The translations under genes and the position numbers were made by a program. Source: Nostoc parmelioides FACHB-3921 (GTDB taxonomy: Bacteria > Cyanobacteriota > Cyanobacteriia > Cyanobacteriales > Nostocaceae). From it: a stretch of DNA of 64,000 nt. The notes below the pieces were generated by a model. It did no database searches, was not told the origin of the DNA, and was given only the letters and a program-made list of their open reading frames with translations. The stretch spans positions 1-64,000 of the forward strand of contig NZ_JACJQL010000027.1 in assembly GCF_014696625.1 (NCBI RefSeq), written 5' to 3'. Below, one piece after another: positions 27,501 to 35,902 of the stretch. Each line of letters begins with the position of its first letter. The stretch's first letter is position 1.

Positions 27501-28565
27501 GAAGATGCTGTTGTTTTCATCTCTGGTGCTAACTACTTTAAAATGATTCCAGAATTACTGGAATCATGGGCGAAAATCATAGCTAGAGTACCAAATTCTG
27601 TTTTACTGCTTTTACCATTTGGCCCGAATTGGTCAAAGAATTACCAGAAAACAGAATTTATTAATCACTTAAATTCAATATTTTATAAGTATGGGTTAAC
27701 AACTGAACGCTTAATAGTTTTAGATCCTCAACCAGTTCCAGACCGTGAGGATATGAAAGAATATTATAAAATTGCTGATATTTATTTAGATTCCTACCCA
27801 TTTGCTGGTACAACTTCATTAATAGAACCATTACAGGTTAATTTACCCGTCATTGCTAGACAAGGAAATTACTTTCGTTCTGCAATGGGAGCAGCGATAA
27901 TACAAACGTTGAATGTTCCTGGTTTAGTTGCTACCAGTGATGAATCTTACATTGAATTAGCCGTTACATTAGGTAATAATTCTGCATTAAGGCAACAAAA
28001 GAGCGCCGAAATCAAGGAAAGAATGCAAGGTAATCCTAGTTTTTTGGATAGTCGCGCTTATTCAGCTAAAATGGGGAGCTTATTTCAAGAACTTGTTAGT
28101 GATTATATTGCAGATACTCTCAGTCAAAATTTACGCTTAAAGGATATCAATCTTATAGTTTTCCCTGATTGGTCACAACCAGAAGAATTGATTGCTTCAG
28201 AATTGGAACAGGTAATTAAAACCGTTGCGACTAATCCTGATAGTGAAAAAACTACGCTATTAATCAATATCAATAATATCGCTGTTGATGATGTGGAAAT
28301 GTTGTTATCGGCTGTAGCGATGAATCTGCTGATGCAAGAGGATGTAGATGTAACTGAGGGATTAGACATTTCCTTGGTAGAAAGTTTGAGTGATATTCAG
28401 TGGAAGGCTTTATTGCCTCGTATTCATGCACGAATTGTTTTAGGACATGAAAATCAAGACGCAGTAATAAAAGCGAAAGCAGAAAAACTCCTATCTTGCG
28501 AACTCGCCGATTTTAGCCAAGTGAGAGAAGAAGAGTTTCTTGTGTCTGAGTCAAAAATTATCTAG
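24531..28565 (+). CDS. Multi-domain glycosyltransferase (GT-B-like, GT2 and SPINDLY-like domains)
   Basis: 1344 residues in four parts. Residues 10-300 resemble a glycan-modifying GT with an LNFIVFSPAF...HVGGIVALYNLA opening and a CGCVPIVVPM C-terminal half. Residues 342-570 are a GT2 domain with VSICIPTYNGEAF, ISDDDSTDE and the acidic QDD (431-433). A helical linker spans 600-800. Residues 815-1190 are an O-GlcNAc-transferase (GT41/SPINDLY)-like domain with IRLGILAADF, TGIRNMDYYI and YLDSYPFAGTTSLIE. A C-terminal domain of about 150 residues follows. It probably builds or attaches glycan on a surface protein or polysaccharide. The code is AT-rich like the neighbouring genes. Confidence 0.85.
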   Translation: MNKNSGKYPYSLNFIVFSPAFQAHVGGIVALYNLAYSIDDSGFCCKVFDMNKLMLPNSIFEKYATEDDINENTVVVYPEIISGNPLNAKYVVRWVLCELGVHCPQDIYLTWGKDDFVYHYCSFNPEKDVKNYNLLSPLYLNPAFKNYGKSRDGYCHIIRKAHKFHKSLKDIHPSESLFLEDNLSPDILIEIFNRKEYLISYDPYSYLCIIAALCGCVPIVVPMAGTTKDQWFRSLSTSLILEKAGEFHLNGIAYGLEEVEYARSTLQNVRYQQELQVKYGQESVNSFVNDMVSVVCADLEIPYRNFHILKVKDIFSTDKNQIDVEKNRDQLQNNSYLTQDEPLVSICIPTYNGEAFIEMALQSIESQSYNNIEIIISDDDSTDEIIRKINHFLGNTKRTINVLTHERYGLANNWNFCISQAQGKYIKFLFQDDILEPDAIKKMVALAEEDEEIGLVFSPRKLFSNSKDANYSPRYLENHEAKDVHKYWSNLKTVQPGEELLQDPNIFDNPINKIGEPSTVLIKKEVFDKVGLFNTELCQLVDLEMWLRIMSQYKIGFINQVLSHFHIHPQQQTRRNIALKDAILLDYQKLFQYIADDGRYPDMTRQMAAVRYAIFSNDHTELNRLRKQTAEQWFSIPDEKLAEMYEGLLGKTHKILLSSNINDRNLDNKTLFNQIIIAQQPQSTKTIQHLLVAMLSSDFNQLLTNFSQIPKWLLCDYLEFLLSSRGYFEILGNSQKYYEYTEKCVNLLHKYIFQELDYSSSYEILDYFTQFAFFVNIYFNENNLKEIYVKRAEIIECCLKLNGHEIDYKFADRPTNRKKIRLGILAADFTPSAETFAYLPVYEYINRDFEVILYSLTERGHKLEQYCQLSANLFKVLPQQLSAQVDIIRNDDLDILFIATNVTVVTNQICLLAIHRLARIQVTSGGSVVTTGIRNMDYYISGTLTDPSPTAQDHYQEKLIKLEGTAHCFSYGTEEGKSTTPLERNSLGIAEDAVVFISGANYFKMIPELLESWAKIIARVPNSVLLLLPFGPNWSKNYQKTEFINHLNSIFYKYGLTTERLIVLDPQPVPDREDMKEYYKIADIYLDSYPFAGTTSLIEPLQVNLPVIARQGNYFRSAMGAAIIQTLNVPGLVATSDESYIELAVTLGNNSALRQQKSAEIKERMQGNPSFLDSRAYSAKMGSLFQELVSDYIADTLSQNLRLKDINLIVFPDWSQPEELIASELEQVIKTVATNPDSEKTTLLININNIAVDDVEMLLSAVAMNLLMQEDVDVTEGLDISLVESLSDIQWKALLPRIHARIVLGHENQDAVIKAKAEKLLSCELADFSQVREEEFLVSESKII

Positions 28566-28606
28566 TTTTATATCAATTCTCTATGAAGTTGCGCCAAATA
28601 AATGAT

Positions 28607-28634
28607 GTAGAGACGTTGCATACAACGTCTCTAC
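28607..28634. repeat. Palindromic repeat GTAGAGACGTT...AACGTCTCTAC
   Basis: A perfect 11-base arm hairpin lies between the convergent giant glycosyltransferase and ogtA. A degenerate relative lies at 42005-42033 after cphA2. It may terminate transcription in both directions. Confidence 0.7.
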
Positions 28635-28727
28635 AGTATCACGAACCTCCTTAGACTTTCAGATTAACTGGACTTAACCCACTATTTGGTAATAAAAGCT
28701 TTAGCCTTGAGATGAGTCATAAATTCC

Positions 28728-30950
28728 TCACTGCGAATTCATATATATTTCCCACATTTGGGTGTAAGCTTTCTCCATTTCGCGGGTGAATTGCTTACCA
28801 TTCCACAGGGGTGATGTTTTTCTTGATTGTTTTAACTTCCAAGCTATTTGTTGTCTTAAGGCTTTATCTTTACCCAAGCGCACACCCCACTCTACATACT
28901 CTTCATCAGTCCAAGCAATACCTTCTGTGATTCCAGCATTCATCATCATGGTATAGCTGTTACGTGCTGCAAATTGTTCTCCTACTTTTGTCACCATAGG
29001 AATGCACATCCACAAGGTTTCTAAGGTTGTTGTAGCGCCATTGTAGGGATAGGTATCTAATACTATATCGGCAATGCCTAAATTAGCACGGTGGACTGAT
29101 TCAGTTGCCACGATTGGGAGAAAACGCAATCTTGATATATCAATACCTTCTTCTTCCGCTAATCCATCAAAGAATATTTTGATCGATTCTTCATCAGAGA
29201 TTCCTTTAATTAAAAAGTAGCTATTGGGAACTTCTTTGAGTATCTGCAATTGCAGTCTGCTAATATCTGGATGTCGTTTAAAGCCTCTTTGTCCACACAG
29301 ATAAACTACTGCATCATCAGGAATATCTAATTCATCACGACGAACTGTAGGAACACCAACTTCAAAACCATCCACACCTATATAGGTTTGAGGTAAACGC
29401 CAAATTTGTTCTTTATAGTATTCTTGTGCTGAATCTGGTAAAACGTAGGGGTCAGCAATAAAATAATCAACTGATGGACTTCCTGAAGCATCCCAACCCA
29501 ACCAAGTAACCTGAATGGGTGCAGGTTTCAGGGCTATAATGTCACAAGTAGTATCCAAAGTAATACTATCCAAGTCAATTAAAATATCAATTTCATCTTG
29601 ATAAATTTGTTCAGAAATTTGTAAATATTCATCTGATTTAGAAATTTTGTCAACTTTAATGAGATACCATTCATGCAAAGCATCCAAGGTTGGGTTAGTA
29701 TTAATAAAATAACCATGAATTTGAAACTTTTCACGGTCATGATGCTGAAATAACCATCGTGCCAGCCATCCTACAGAGTGACTTCTCAGGCAATGTGATA
29801 TATATCCAATATTTAATTTCCTATTAATTTGTGTTTGTTTTTTTCTGAAAAGATGACCCTGAGAATATTTTGTTATGTATTCTCGCTCCAAAGTATTTAT
29901 ACTGTTTTGACAAATCTGTAACAACTGATTTTGTATATTTCTATTTTTTTGGGGGTTATCTTCAATATAAAAAGTAAAATAGTTAGCATTAAATAATCTA
30001 GATATTCTAGCTGCACTAAGCTCTTTAGGATTATCTTCTATGAGCGATTTTATCAGTGATTCTTGTCTTTCATACACATAGCAAGATTCTTCCCAATGTC
30101 CCCCTGCTGTCATTAATCCCCGTAAAATTTGGCGGTTTGCAAATACTTTATCTGCTAAATCTTGTACTAATGAGAAAAATAATTTAGCAATTTCTATACC
30201 TTTTTTATATTCTCCTGCATTTTGATAAAGACTAGCCAAGTGACCAATAACTTCTGTATTGTTAGGACTTAATTGTAAATAAAGTTCACATATTTGGGCT
30301 GCTGCATGGAATTGTTTTTGTGAATAACCAATTTCTAATGCAACTGGTAATAGAATAAACAACAAAGCCTTATTATTACCTTGAAAATATGGCAAACATG
30401 ATTCAGTAAACTCTAGACTTGATGGATGTGCTGGTGCATAATTTAAAACAGTTTTGAGAGTGTATAGTAACAATTCTAAATCTAATTTTAGCGCTGATTT
30501 AGATTGTAAAATCTTATTTATACCAAGTTCTGTTAAATTTTCACCTGTGTAATTTTCTAGTGTGATAGATAGTTGTAGGAGATGTAATAAATTATTAATA
30601 TCTTCAGGCGAAAATTCTTTAATACTTTGGCGAATTTTCTCGGCAATTGTATATTCTTGCAAAGATTCTCTACGTTTAGCTTCTGTCTGTAAAACCTTAA
30701 CTAATTCATTGTTCCAAATTTCAACTTGTTCTGTTTTTCCTTCCATCATGGCCATAAGCCAAGTTGTTTGAGCTTCTACATCTTGTCCTTGCAACAATAA
30801 TATTAATCCTAAATACCAATAGTATGATTTAACATCAGGCTCTAGAGTAATTGCTTCTTCATAGAGACTAGCTGCTTGAGAATAATTACCTGCAAGAAAA
30901 TATTTTTCAGCTTGGTGATGCCATTCGTTAGGGGTAGTGAAAGAGAGCAT
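28728..30950 (-). CDS. ogtA: SPINDLY-family O-GlcNAc transferase-like protein
   Basis: The 740 residues comprise an N-terminal TPR array (about residues 8-300, for example WHHQAEKYFLAGNYSQAASLYEEA) and a C-terminal GT41 catalytic domain (about 375-740) with LNIGYISHCLRSHSVGWLARW, IQVTWLGWDASG, YFIADPYVLP, YLCGQRGFKRHPD and DIVLDTYPYNGATTTLE. The family adds GlcNAc to proteins. In Nostoc punctiforme a gene of this type next to pilA, called ogtA, is needed for hormogonium development and motility. Here it also lies directly downstream of a pilin gene, with a terminator-like hairpin between them. Confidence 0.85.
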   Translation of the reverse strand: MLSFTTPNEWHHQAEKYFLAGNYSQAASLYEEAITLEPDVKSYYWYLGLILLLQGQDVEAQTTWLMAMMEGKTEQVEIWNNELVKVLQTEAKRRESLQEYTIAEKIRQSIKEFSPEDINNLLHLLQLSITLENYTGENLTELGINKILQSKSALKLDLELLLYTLKTVLNYAPAHPSSLEFTESCLPYFQGNNKALLFILLPVALEIGYSQKQFHAAAQICELYLQLSPNNTEVIGHLASLYQNAGEYKKGIEIAKLFFSLVQDLADKVFANRQILRGLMTAGGHWEESCYVYERQESLIKSLIEDNPKELSAARISRLFNANYFTFYIEDNPQKNRNIQNQLLQICQNSINTLEREYITKYSQGHLFRKKQTQINRKLNIGYISHCLRSHSVGWLARWLFQHHDREKFQIHGYFINTNPTLDALHEWYLIKVDKISKSDEYLQISEQIYQDEIDILIDLDSITLDTTCDIIALKPAPIQVTWLGWDASGSPSVDYFIADPYVLPDSAQEYYKEQIWRLPQTYIGVDGFEVGVPTVRRDELDIPDDAVVYLCGQRGFKRHPDISRLQLQILKEVPNSYFLIKGISDEESIKIFFDGLAEEEGIDISRLRFLPIVATESVHRANLGIADIVLDTYPYNGATTTLETLWMCIPMVTKVGEQFAARNSYTMMMNAGITEGIAWTDEEYVEWGVRLGKDKALRQQIAWKLKQSRKTSPLWNGKQFTREMEKAYTQMWEIYMNSQ

Positions 30951-31029
30951 ATTGATACTAAATTGTTAGAGTTAGAAAATTTTAGAATGCCTCGTAGATC
31001 AGCATTGTCATAGTGAGTAAACTGCAAAA

Positions 31030-31059
31030 ATTGGGTAATGTGTTGAAACACTACCCAAT
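31030..31059 (-). terminator. Rho-independent terminator between pilA and ogtA
   Basis: On the minus strand the stem ATTGGGTAGTG/CACATTACCCAAT (one mismatch) is followed by TTTTT. It lies 61 bases after the pilin stop and 80 bases before the ogtA start, so it could end most pilin transcripts and allow some read-through. Confidence 0.75.
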
Positions 31060-31119
31060 CAAACAAAACTTTAATGTCACATTACTCAAGAGGATGAGCA
31101 GGAAAACTTTTGTCTTTTC

Positions 31120-31665
31120 TTATCTAGACAAAGAAACGTAGCTGGTAGCACAGGTTGTACTGAAGGTACTGATGGCTGCCACTGTCTGAGAAGGCGCAGC
31201 CGATTCACAAGCTATTGCTATTGTCAGTGCCTCAGAGGTAGCACTATTACCAAGTTGTGTACCTACTAATCCGTAATATGACTTTAGTGCAGTTTTGGTA
31301 GCTTGTCCTCTAAATTGAGCAACACTGGCAACAGTACCACTAGCATTCGAGGTTGAAATATCATAGCTATAATTTTCGGATGGTGTTCTAATCCCTACTT
31401 GCAATTCAGAGAGGTCAGTGGCAAATCTTTGGTATTCCAAGTAAAAGGCTTGTTGAGAACGGTTAGCTGTACCTACGTAGTTTCTCGCTTCTGACTGTTT
31501 AGCTTTGTTGACCTGACCAAGTAGCGAAGGTAACGCGATCGCCGCAAGTACACCGATGATAATTACTACAACTAGCAATTCAATTAAGGTAAAACCTTCT
31601 TCTTCTCTGTTCTTACGGTTGCTGAGGTGGCTGAGGAATTTAGCTTGCAATTCTGGCTTGAGCAT
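31120..31665 (-). CDS. pilA: Type IV major pilin-like protein
   Basis: The precursor has a 24-residue basic leader ending in Gly24, then the prepilin peptidase site G|FTLIEL with the conserved Glu at mature position 5, and the hydrophobic helix VVVIIIGVLAAIALPSL. The globular part of about 110 residues is rich in Ser/Thr/Ala and has two Cys pairs near the C-terminus (CESAAP, CATSY), one of which could form the D-region disulfide. It is extruded as pilus fibre and is likely needed for motility. The Ser/Thr-rich surface and the neighbouring ogtA suggest glycosylation. Confidence 0.92.
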   Translation of the reverse strand: MLKPELQAKFLSHLSNRKNREEEGFTLIELLVVVIIIGVLAAIALPSLLGQVNKAKQSEARNYVGTANRSQQAFYLEYQRFATDLSELQVGIRTPSENYSYDISTSNASGTVASVAQFRGQATKTALKSYYGLVGTQLGNSATSEALTIAIACESAAPSQTVAAISTFSTTCATSYVSLSR

Positions 31666-32026
31666 GGGTTTCTCCTGAAGTTTGGGGTTAGTAGAATGCG
31701 ATCGCTCCGTTCTACAACAAACTTACCCAGTTGTGATTTGTGATCTATCACCCTAGTAAAAAAACTTTCTTACAGAATTACTATTTACGTATATTCACTA
31801 ACAAGTCTAAGATAGCGAATAGAGAAATAGGGCGTGTCCCCTGATTTATACTTAATGCTTTAATTTAAGGCTGCTCTAAATCTGTAACGACGAATGACAT
31901 AACACAGGCGGAAATACTCTTGTGTTGATTCAACGTCATGTACCTGACGATCGCTACAGTATATTACTAGCGGAAACTTAAGCCGTGGGTTAATGTCCTA
32001 AAGTCTGAATATATAGAGATACGAAC
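31666..32026. other. Intergenic region between divergent pilA and mltA
   Basis: These 361 bases should hold the promoters of both genes. I see no consensus strong enough to mark, beyond AT-rich stretches near 31740-31830. Confidence 0.5.
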
Positions 32027-33223
32027 ATGAGAAAAACGCTGGCTTTGTTTTCCCTGAGTTTAGGAATTACCCTTTTTAACCCACTGCAAGTTGCTGTGAG
32101 TCAGGTATCACCTACAGCACCACCTTTAAAACTTGTTGATGTTGGTACTAACTGCACTCCTCATCATGCTTGCTTGGGTTGGGATGAGCAACTTTTTTCA
32201 GGACATAGGGGTTTAAAAAGCGATCGCCAAGGTCTATTAAACTCAATAGATAACAGTTTGCGTTATTTAGAAACCCCAAAAGCAATTACAGCTTACGATA
32301 ACTACCCAATTAAAGAAATTACCCGCGACAGAGTGCGTCGGAGTTTGCGGCGTTTTCGTCAGTTGGTAGCTACCGCTAAATCACCAGCACAATTACAAGC
32401 GGCGGTGCGGCGGGAGTTCGCTTTTTACAAATCAGTTGGTGATGATGGACAGGGTACGGTCAAGTTTACCGCCTACTACGCACCAATTTATCAAGCCAGT
32501 CGTGTACGCACTGCCCAATATAAATACCCAATTTATCGAGTACCACCGGATTTTGAGCAATGGACTAAACCCCACCCCAAACGAGTTGAATTAGAAGGGG
32601 TGGATGGTTTGTTGGGAGAAAAAAGCCAGCTACGGGGTTTAGAGATGTTTTGGTTACGCGATCGCTTTCAAGCATACATGATCCATATCCAAGGTTCTGC
32701 TAAACTCAACCTAACTGATGGGACTCAAACTAGTGTTGGTTTTGTGCGGGGAACGGATTACCCTTGGACAAGTATCGGGCGGCTGCTGTTTCAAGATGGC
32801 AAACTCACTAAAGAAGAATTAAATATGCCGGGGATTATTCGGTATTTCCGCAAAAGTCCCCAGTCTATGAGTAATTATTTACCACGTTGGGAACGCTTTA
32901 TTTTCTTTAAGGAAACTAAAGGTGAACCAGCTACAGGCAGTATCAGCGTACCTCTCGTACCAGAACGTTCTATTGCCACTGATAAATCTCTCATGCCACC
33001 AGGAGCATTGGCTGTAATTAATGCGACATTTCCTTATCCGGGACAGCGTAATCAATTAATTCAGCGCAGAGTCAGCCGTTTTGTCCTTGATCAAGATACA
33101 GGTAGCGCCATTAAAGGCCCTGGCAGAGTGGATTATTTCCTTGGTTATGGTGACTTAGCAGGCGATCGCGCTGGTATTACCGTTACTACTGGCTCTATAT
33201 ATTACCTACTATTGAAAGAGTAA
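32027..33223 (+). CDS. mltA: Membrane-bound lytic murein transglycosylase A
   Basis: It cleaves the glycan strands of peptidoglycan with formation of 1,6-anhydroMurNAc. A signal peptide (LALFSLSLGITLF, about residues 4-25) exports it, but no lipobox Cys is obvious. The MltA core follows with KFTAYYAPIY, YPIYRVPP, the LRGLEMFWLRDRFQAYMIHIQGSA insertion, and the C-terminal 3D-type barrel with the catalytic Asp region DTGSAIKGPGRVDYFLG. The length of 398 residues is typical. Confidence 0.92.
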   Translation: MRKTLALFSLSLGITLFNPLQVAVSQVSPTAPPLKLVDVGTNCTPHHACLGWDEQLFSGHRGLKSDRQGLLNSIDNSLRYLETPKAITAYDNYPIKEITRDRVRRSLRRFRQLVATAKSPAQLQAAVRREFAFYKSVGDDGQGTVKFTAYYAPIYQASRVRTAQYKYPIYRVPPDFEQWTKPHPKRVELEGVDGLLGEKSQLRGLEMFWLRDRFQAYMIHIQGSAKLNLTDGTQTSVGFVRGTDYPWTSIGRLLFQDGKLTKEELNMPGIIRYFRKSPQSMSNYLPRWERFIFFKETKGEPATGSISVPLVPERSIATDKSLMPPGALAVINATFPYPGQRNQLIQRRVSRFVLDQDTGSAIKGPGRVDYFLGYGDLAGDRAGITVTTGSIYYLLLKE

Positions 33224-33314
33224 CAAATTAGAGAGTGGGGAGTGCTGTTAGCGGGGCGTTCAGCCCCTGCTCCCCTTACTCCCCTTACTCCCCCTGCTCC
33301 CTGCTCCCTACCTC

Positions 33315-33755
33315 TTACCTCGCCTGTTGCCGCATATATCTACCATCTAACCCCTGCTTAATCCAACTGAGGCATTCATACTCAGATTTGAATAATTTGG
33401 GTGCAGCAATATTATTCAATAAATCTGGTGGGTAATGGTCATAAAAGTATCGATCATTCTCATGAAAGACAATAATCAAATTGTTGCGGTAGATATAGCG
33501 AGATTGAAAGCTATCTTTTTGACTCACAAAATCGGCGTTTTGGTCAATATGCTCTTTAGCTATCTCAATGATATTACTAATGCTATTGCCATATATTTTT
33601 GCTGGATTTTCTGCTTTATGCAGCTTACTTTTTTGCCCAATTTCTGACAAAAGTTTATAGGAATAGATTTCATACCTATCTGCTTTGCCAAAAACAAATG
33701 GAATGATGAGATATCCTTGATATGAAACTGAATTTTCATAAAGAAGACGACTCAT
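33315..33755 (-). CDS. Hypothetical protein
   Basis: A 146-residue soluble protein without a recognised domain, signal or membrane segment. Tyr-rich stretches (QGYLIIPFVFGKADRYEIYSY, NDRYFYDHYPPDLL) and a C-terminal SEYECLSWIKQGLDGRYM motif suggest a small alpha/beta fold. It is convergent with mltA across a pyrimidine-rich repeat. Its only distinctive feature is the high aromatic content. It may be a cyanobacterium-specific family. Confidence 0.6.
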   Translation of the reverse strand: MSRLLYENSVSYQGYLIIPFVFGKADRYEIYSYKLLSEIGQKSKLHKAENPAKIYGNSISNIIEIAKEHIDQNADFVSQKDSFQSRYIYRNNLIIVFHENDRYFYDHYPPDLLNNIAAPKLFKSEYECLSWIKQGLDGRYMRQQAR

Positions 33756-34570
33756 CTGAACCTCCTTTGGTATAACTGCTTAGACAACAAGCACTCAACA
33801 AATTCGCATTAGCAATTAACGCATTTTTACTAGTTAATGCTCGGCTTTAAAAACACTTTACTGGTGATTTTGTAAAGAGGGGTATGACCCCCTATTTAAG
33901 CCAATAATCTTTGATCAAGTCTCATCAGATAAGGATCACAGAAACTATTATTACTCTTTTTGAAATCGCTCAAAACGGAGTCTGTGACAAAAGTCAAAAA
34001 ATCATGAGTTTTATCAAGAAATTTTGTAAGTATTTAGCTGTATTTTCTAAATGATAAATGCTAGAAATGGGTGAATAGTGAACCATCATCAATTTGGCTC
34101 ACGAAAATCTGGATTATTAATAAATGTTTCATCAGATCAATTTTTCAGGAAAATTCACAGATTGTTTTTTTCATCTTCTGTGAATTTCCATCTGTTAATG
34201 AATTTATGTTGCCAAGGATTTTTGCGGTGTAGTTAAGAGTCAAAGAAGCAGGAAGAAGGGTGTGGAACAACGGATGGATTACTTTGCTCTAAACATACCC
34301 ATGAGTTTCCCCTAGGTTTTTAATCAGGGGAGTAATACCAATTCGCAATAGCCTGCGGCAAGGCTAACGCCAACGCAATTCGCAGCTCGCAATTCAGAAA
34401 GTCAGATACCATCTGGGTTTCAAGCTTTGCATCTGTTGTCTAATTTTGGAGAATTGGTATAAGTCAGTACTTTGTCTTCGCCCTAGTGTCAAGAGCGAGA
34501 GGATAGAGAGACTAGGAGAACAAAGGGAAAATCAACTATGGACTAATAACCATTGACTCATCACCAGTTT
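33756..34570. other. Long intergenic region with a MITE-like element
   Basis: No convincing gene is present in these 815 bases. The 3' half contains a 126-base element with terminal inverted repeats (34335-34460). The rest is AT-rich and without clear structure. Confidence 0.6.
34335..34460. mobile_element. MITE-like element with ATACCAATTC/GAATTGGTAT ends
   Basis: Perfect 10-base terminal inverted repeats bound 126 bases. The interior includes TAGCCTGCGGCAAGGCTAACGC hairpin units related to the dispersed repeats at 17940 and 18539. It has no coding capacity. Confidence 0.65.
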
Positions 34571-35539
34571 TTAAACAGGGTGGAGTATTGTTAAATGAAA
34601 GTTATGTCTATTCTCGGCTTTTAAGTACAGCTCTTGTAAAGGTTGCCACTGTTGCCACCACTGGTAGCGATTTTCGGCTAGTAGATTAGCAAGTGTTGGT
34701 AATTGATTGTGGATATCTGACTTGAATACATCTACCAGCCAGTCACCCATCACTACACTGTCTTGAATGTTACCTAAAATATCTTGGATACTTTTGACCT
34801 TTGTAATGTAGGCGGCATAAGAATCATCATATAACTCAGTAAATAATTCCATTTGGTAGCGCAGGCGTTTGGCTTGTTTTCTTAAGCTATGAATTGTTTC
34901 GCCTTTTGCGGACAGTTGTTGTTCTATCTTTTCGGCTTGCCAATCAGTAATAATTTTAACTTCACAATCTATAATATCGGTTCCTACTAACAATCCAGGA
35001 TGTAGCAAGAAACTGCTGACTTCAGGTAACAATAAATCTGGTAATACTTGCTTTATTGGTAGAGAAGCTAAGGGTTGATAACTAGGTTTTTCTAACCATT
35101 CCTCTAATGTATGTTTTAAGGACTTATAAGAATCATCTTTCAATGTTTCCTGGGTTTTATCAAGTACACTTACTCGTTGTTTAGCTAAAGCGTCAAAAGC
35201 TTTTTGCAGAGTTTTTTGCTCTTTTTCTGGTAAATGTGGTTGGTAAAGGGTTTCTAAGGTTTGTTTTAATACGTCTAAGTCTCTGAGATTACCAAGCCGA
35301 CGGGCAATTTTACCAATATTTTTATCACTGGCGGGCTTTGATAAATTTAATGCTATGTCAAATCTACTAATAGCTGTACGTAAGCGTCTCATTCCTACTC
35401 GCATTTGGTGTAATGCTTCTGGGTCTTCATCTTTCTTAACAGCTTTTTCCCACTTCAAGGTTTTCTTAAAGTGTTTTTGAATAGCTTCGTAAGCGTAGTT
35501 TCCTAGAGTTTTTACTGTTGGTTCTGTAGCTAACGTCAT
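34571..35539 (-). CDS. CHAD domain protein
   Basis: The 322 residues are all CHAD, a helical domain with conserved His and basic residues that binds inorganic polyphosphate in characterised members. The family signature EALHQMRVGMRRLRTAISRF lies at about residues 44-63, and its repeat counterpart IHSLRKQAKRLRYQMELF at about 217-234. The histidine and arginine ligands of both copies are intact. No CYTH domain is fused to it. A link to polyphosphate granules is inferred from the family. Confidence 0.9.
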   Translation of the reverse strand: MTLATEPTVKTLGNYAYEAIQKHFKKTLKWEKAVKKDEDPEALHQMRVGMRRLRTAISRFDIALNLSKPASDKNIGKIARRLGNLRDLDVLKQTLETLYQPHLPEKEQKTLQKAFDALAKQRVSVLDKTQETLKDDSYKSLKHTLEEWLEKPSYQPLASLPIKQVLPDLLLPEVSSFLLHPGLLVGTDIIDCEVKIITDWQAEKIEQQLSAKGETIHSLRKQAKRLRYQMELFTELYDDSYAAYITKVKSIQDILGNIQDSVVMGDWLVDVFKSDIHNQLPTLANLLAENRYQWWQQWQPLQELYLKAENRHNFHLTILHPV

Positions 35540-35902
35540 TGCTGATAGTAATTCTTTACTTATTTAAACAGATTATTGAATGATAGCAAATGATAGGATT
35601 TGTGAAAAATTTATATCTAACCTTTGATATGTCTTTTTAAGAAAGTTATTTCTTTGTGAGTATTATTGTGCTGCTTTATGGATGTAAAGGTATAGATATT
35701 AAAGATTCAGAGCTAAGAAAGAGGGGTTTTTACATAGTTTGTGTATAAAATCCATGAATTGCTGGATAGATAAAATTACACTGCATATTAACTGGACTCA
35801 AAGAAAAATAGGGAAAATCTTGGGGACTGGTTTCTTGCTGCGTATGGAATCAGTCCAGAAAACAACTTATTAACTTATCCTTAACCTGGGAGGCTGGGCT
35901 AC
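35540..35902. other. Intergenic region between divergent CHAD and DUF3616 genes
   Basis: About 360 bases that should hold two promoters. A GGGAGG Shine-Dalgarno sequence at 35888-35893 precedes the DUF3616 start. No other feature is seen. Confidence 0.5.

Noticed and set aside
33435..33647. 70-residue plus-strand frame
   Set aside because: It lies opposite the 146-residue minus-strand gene, which has the better composition.
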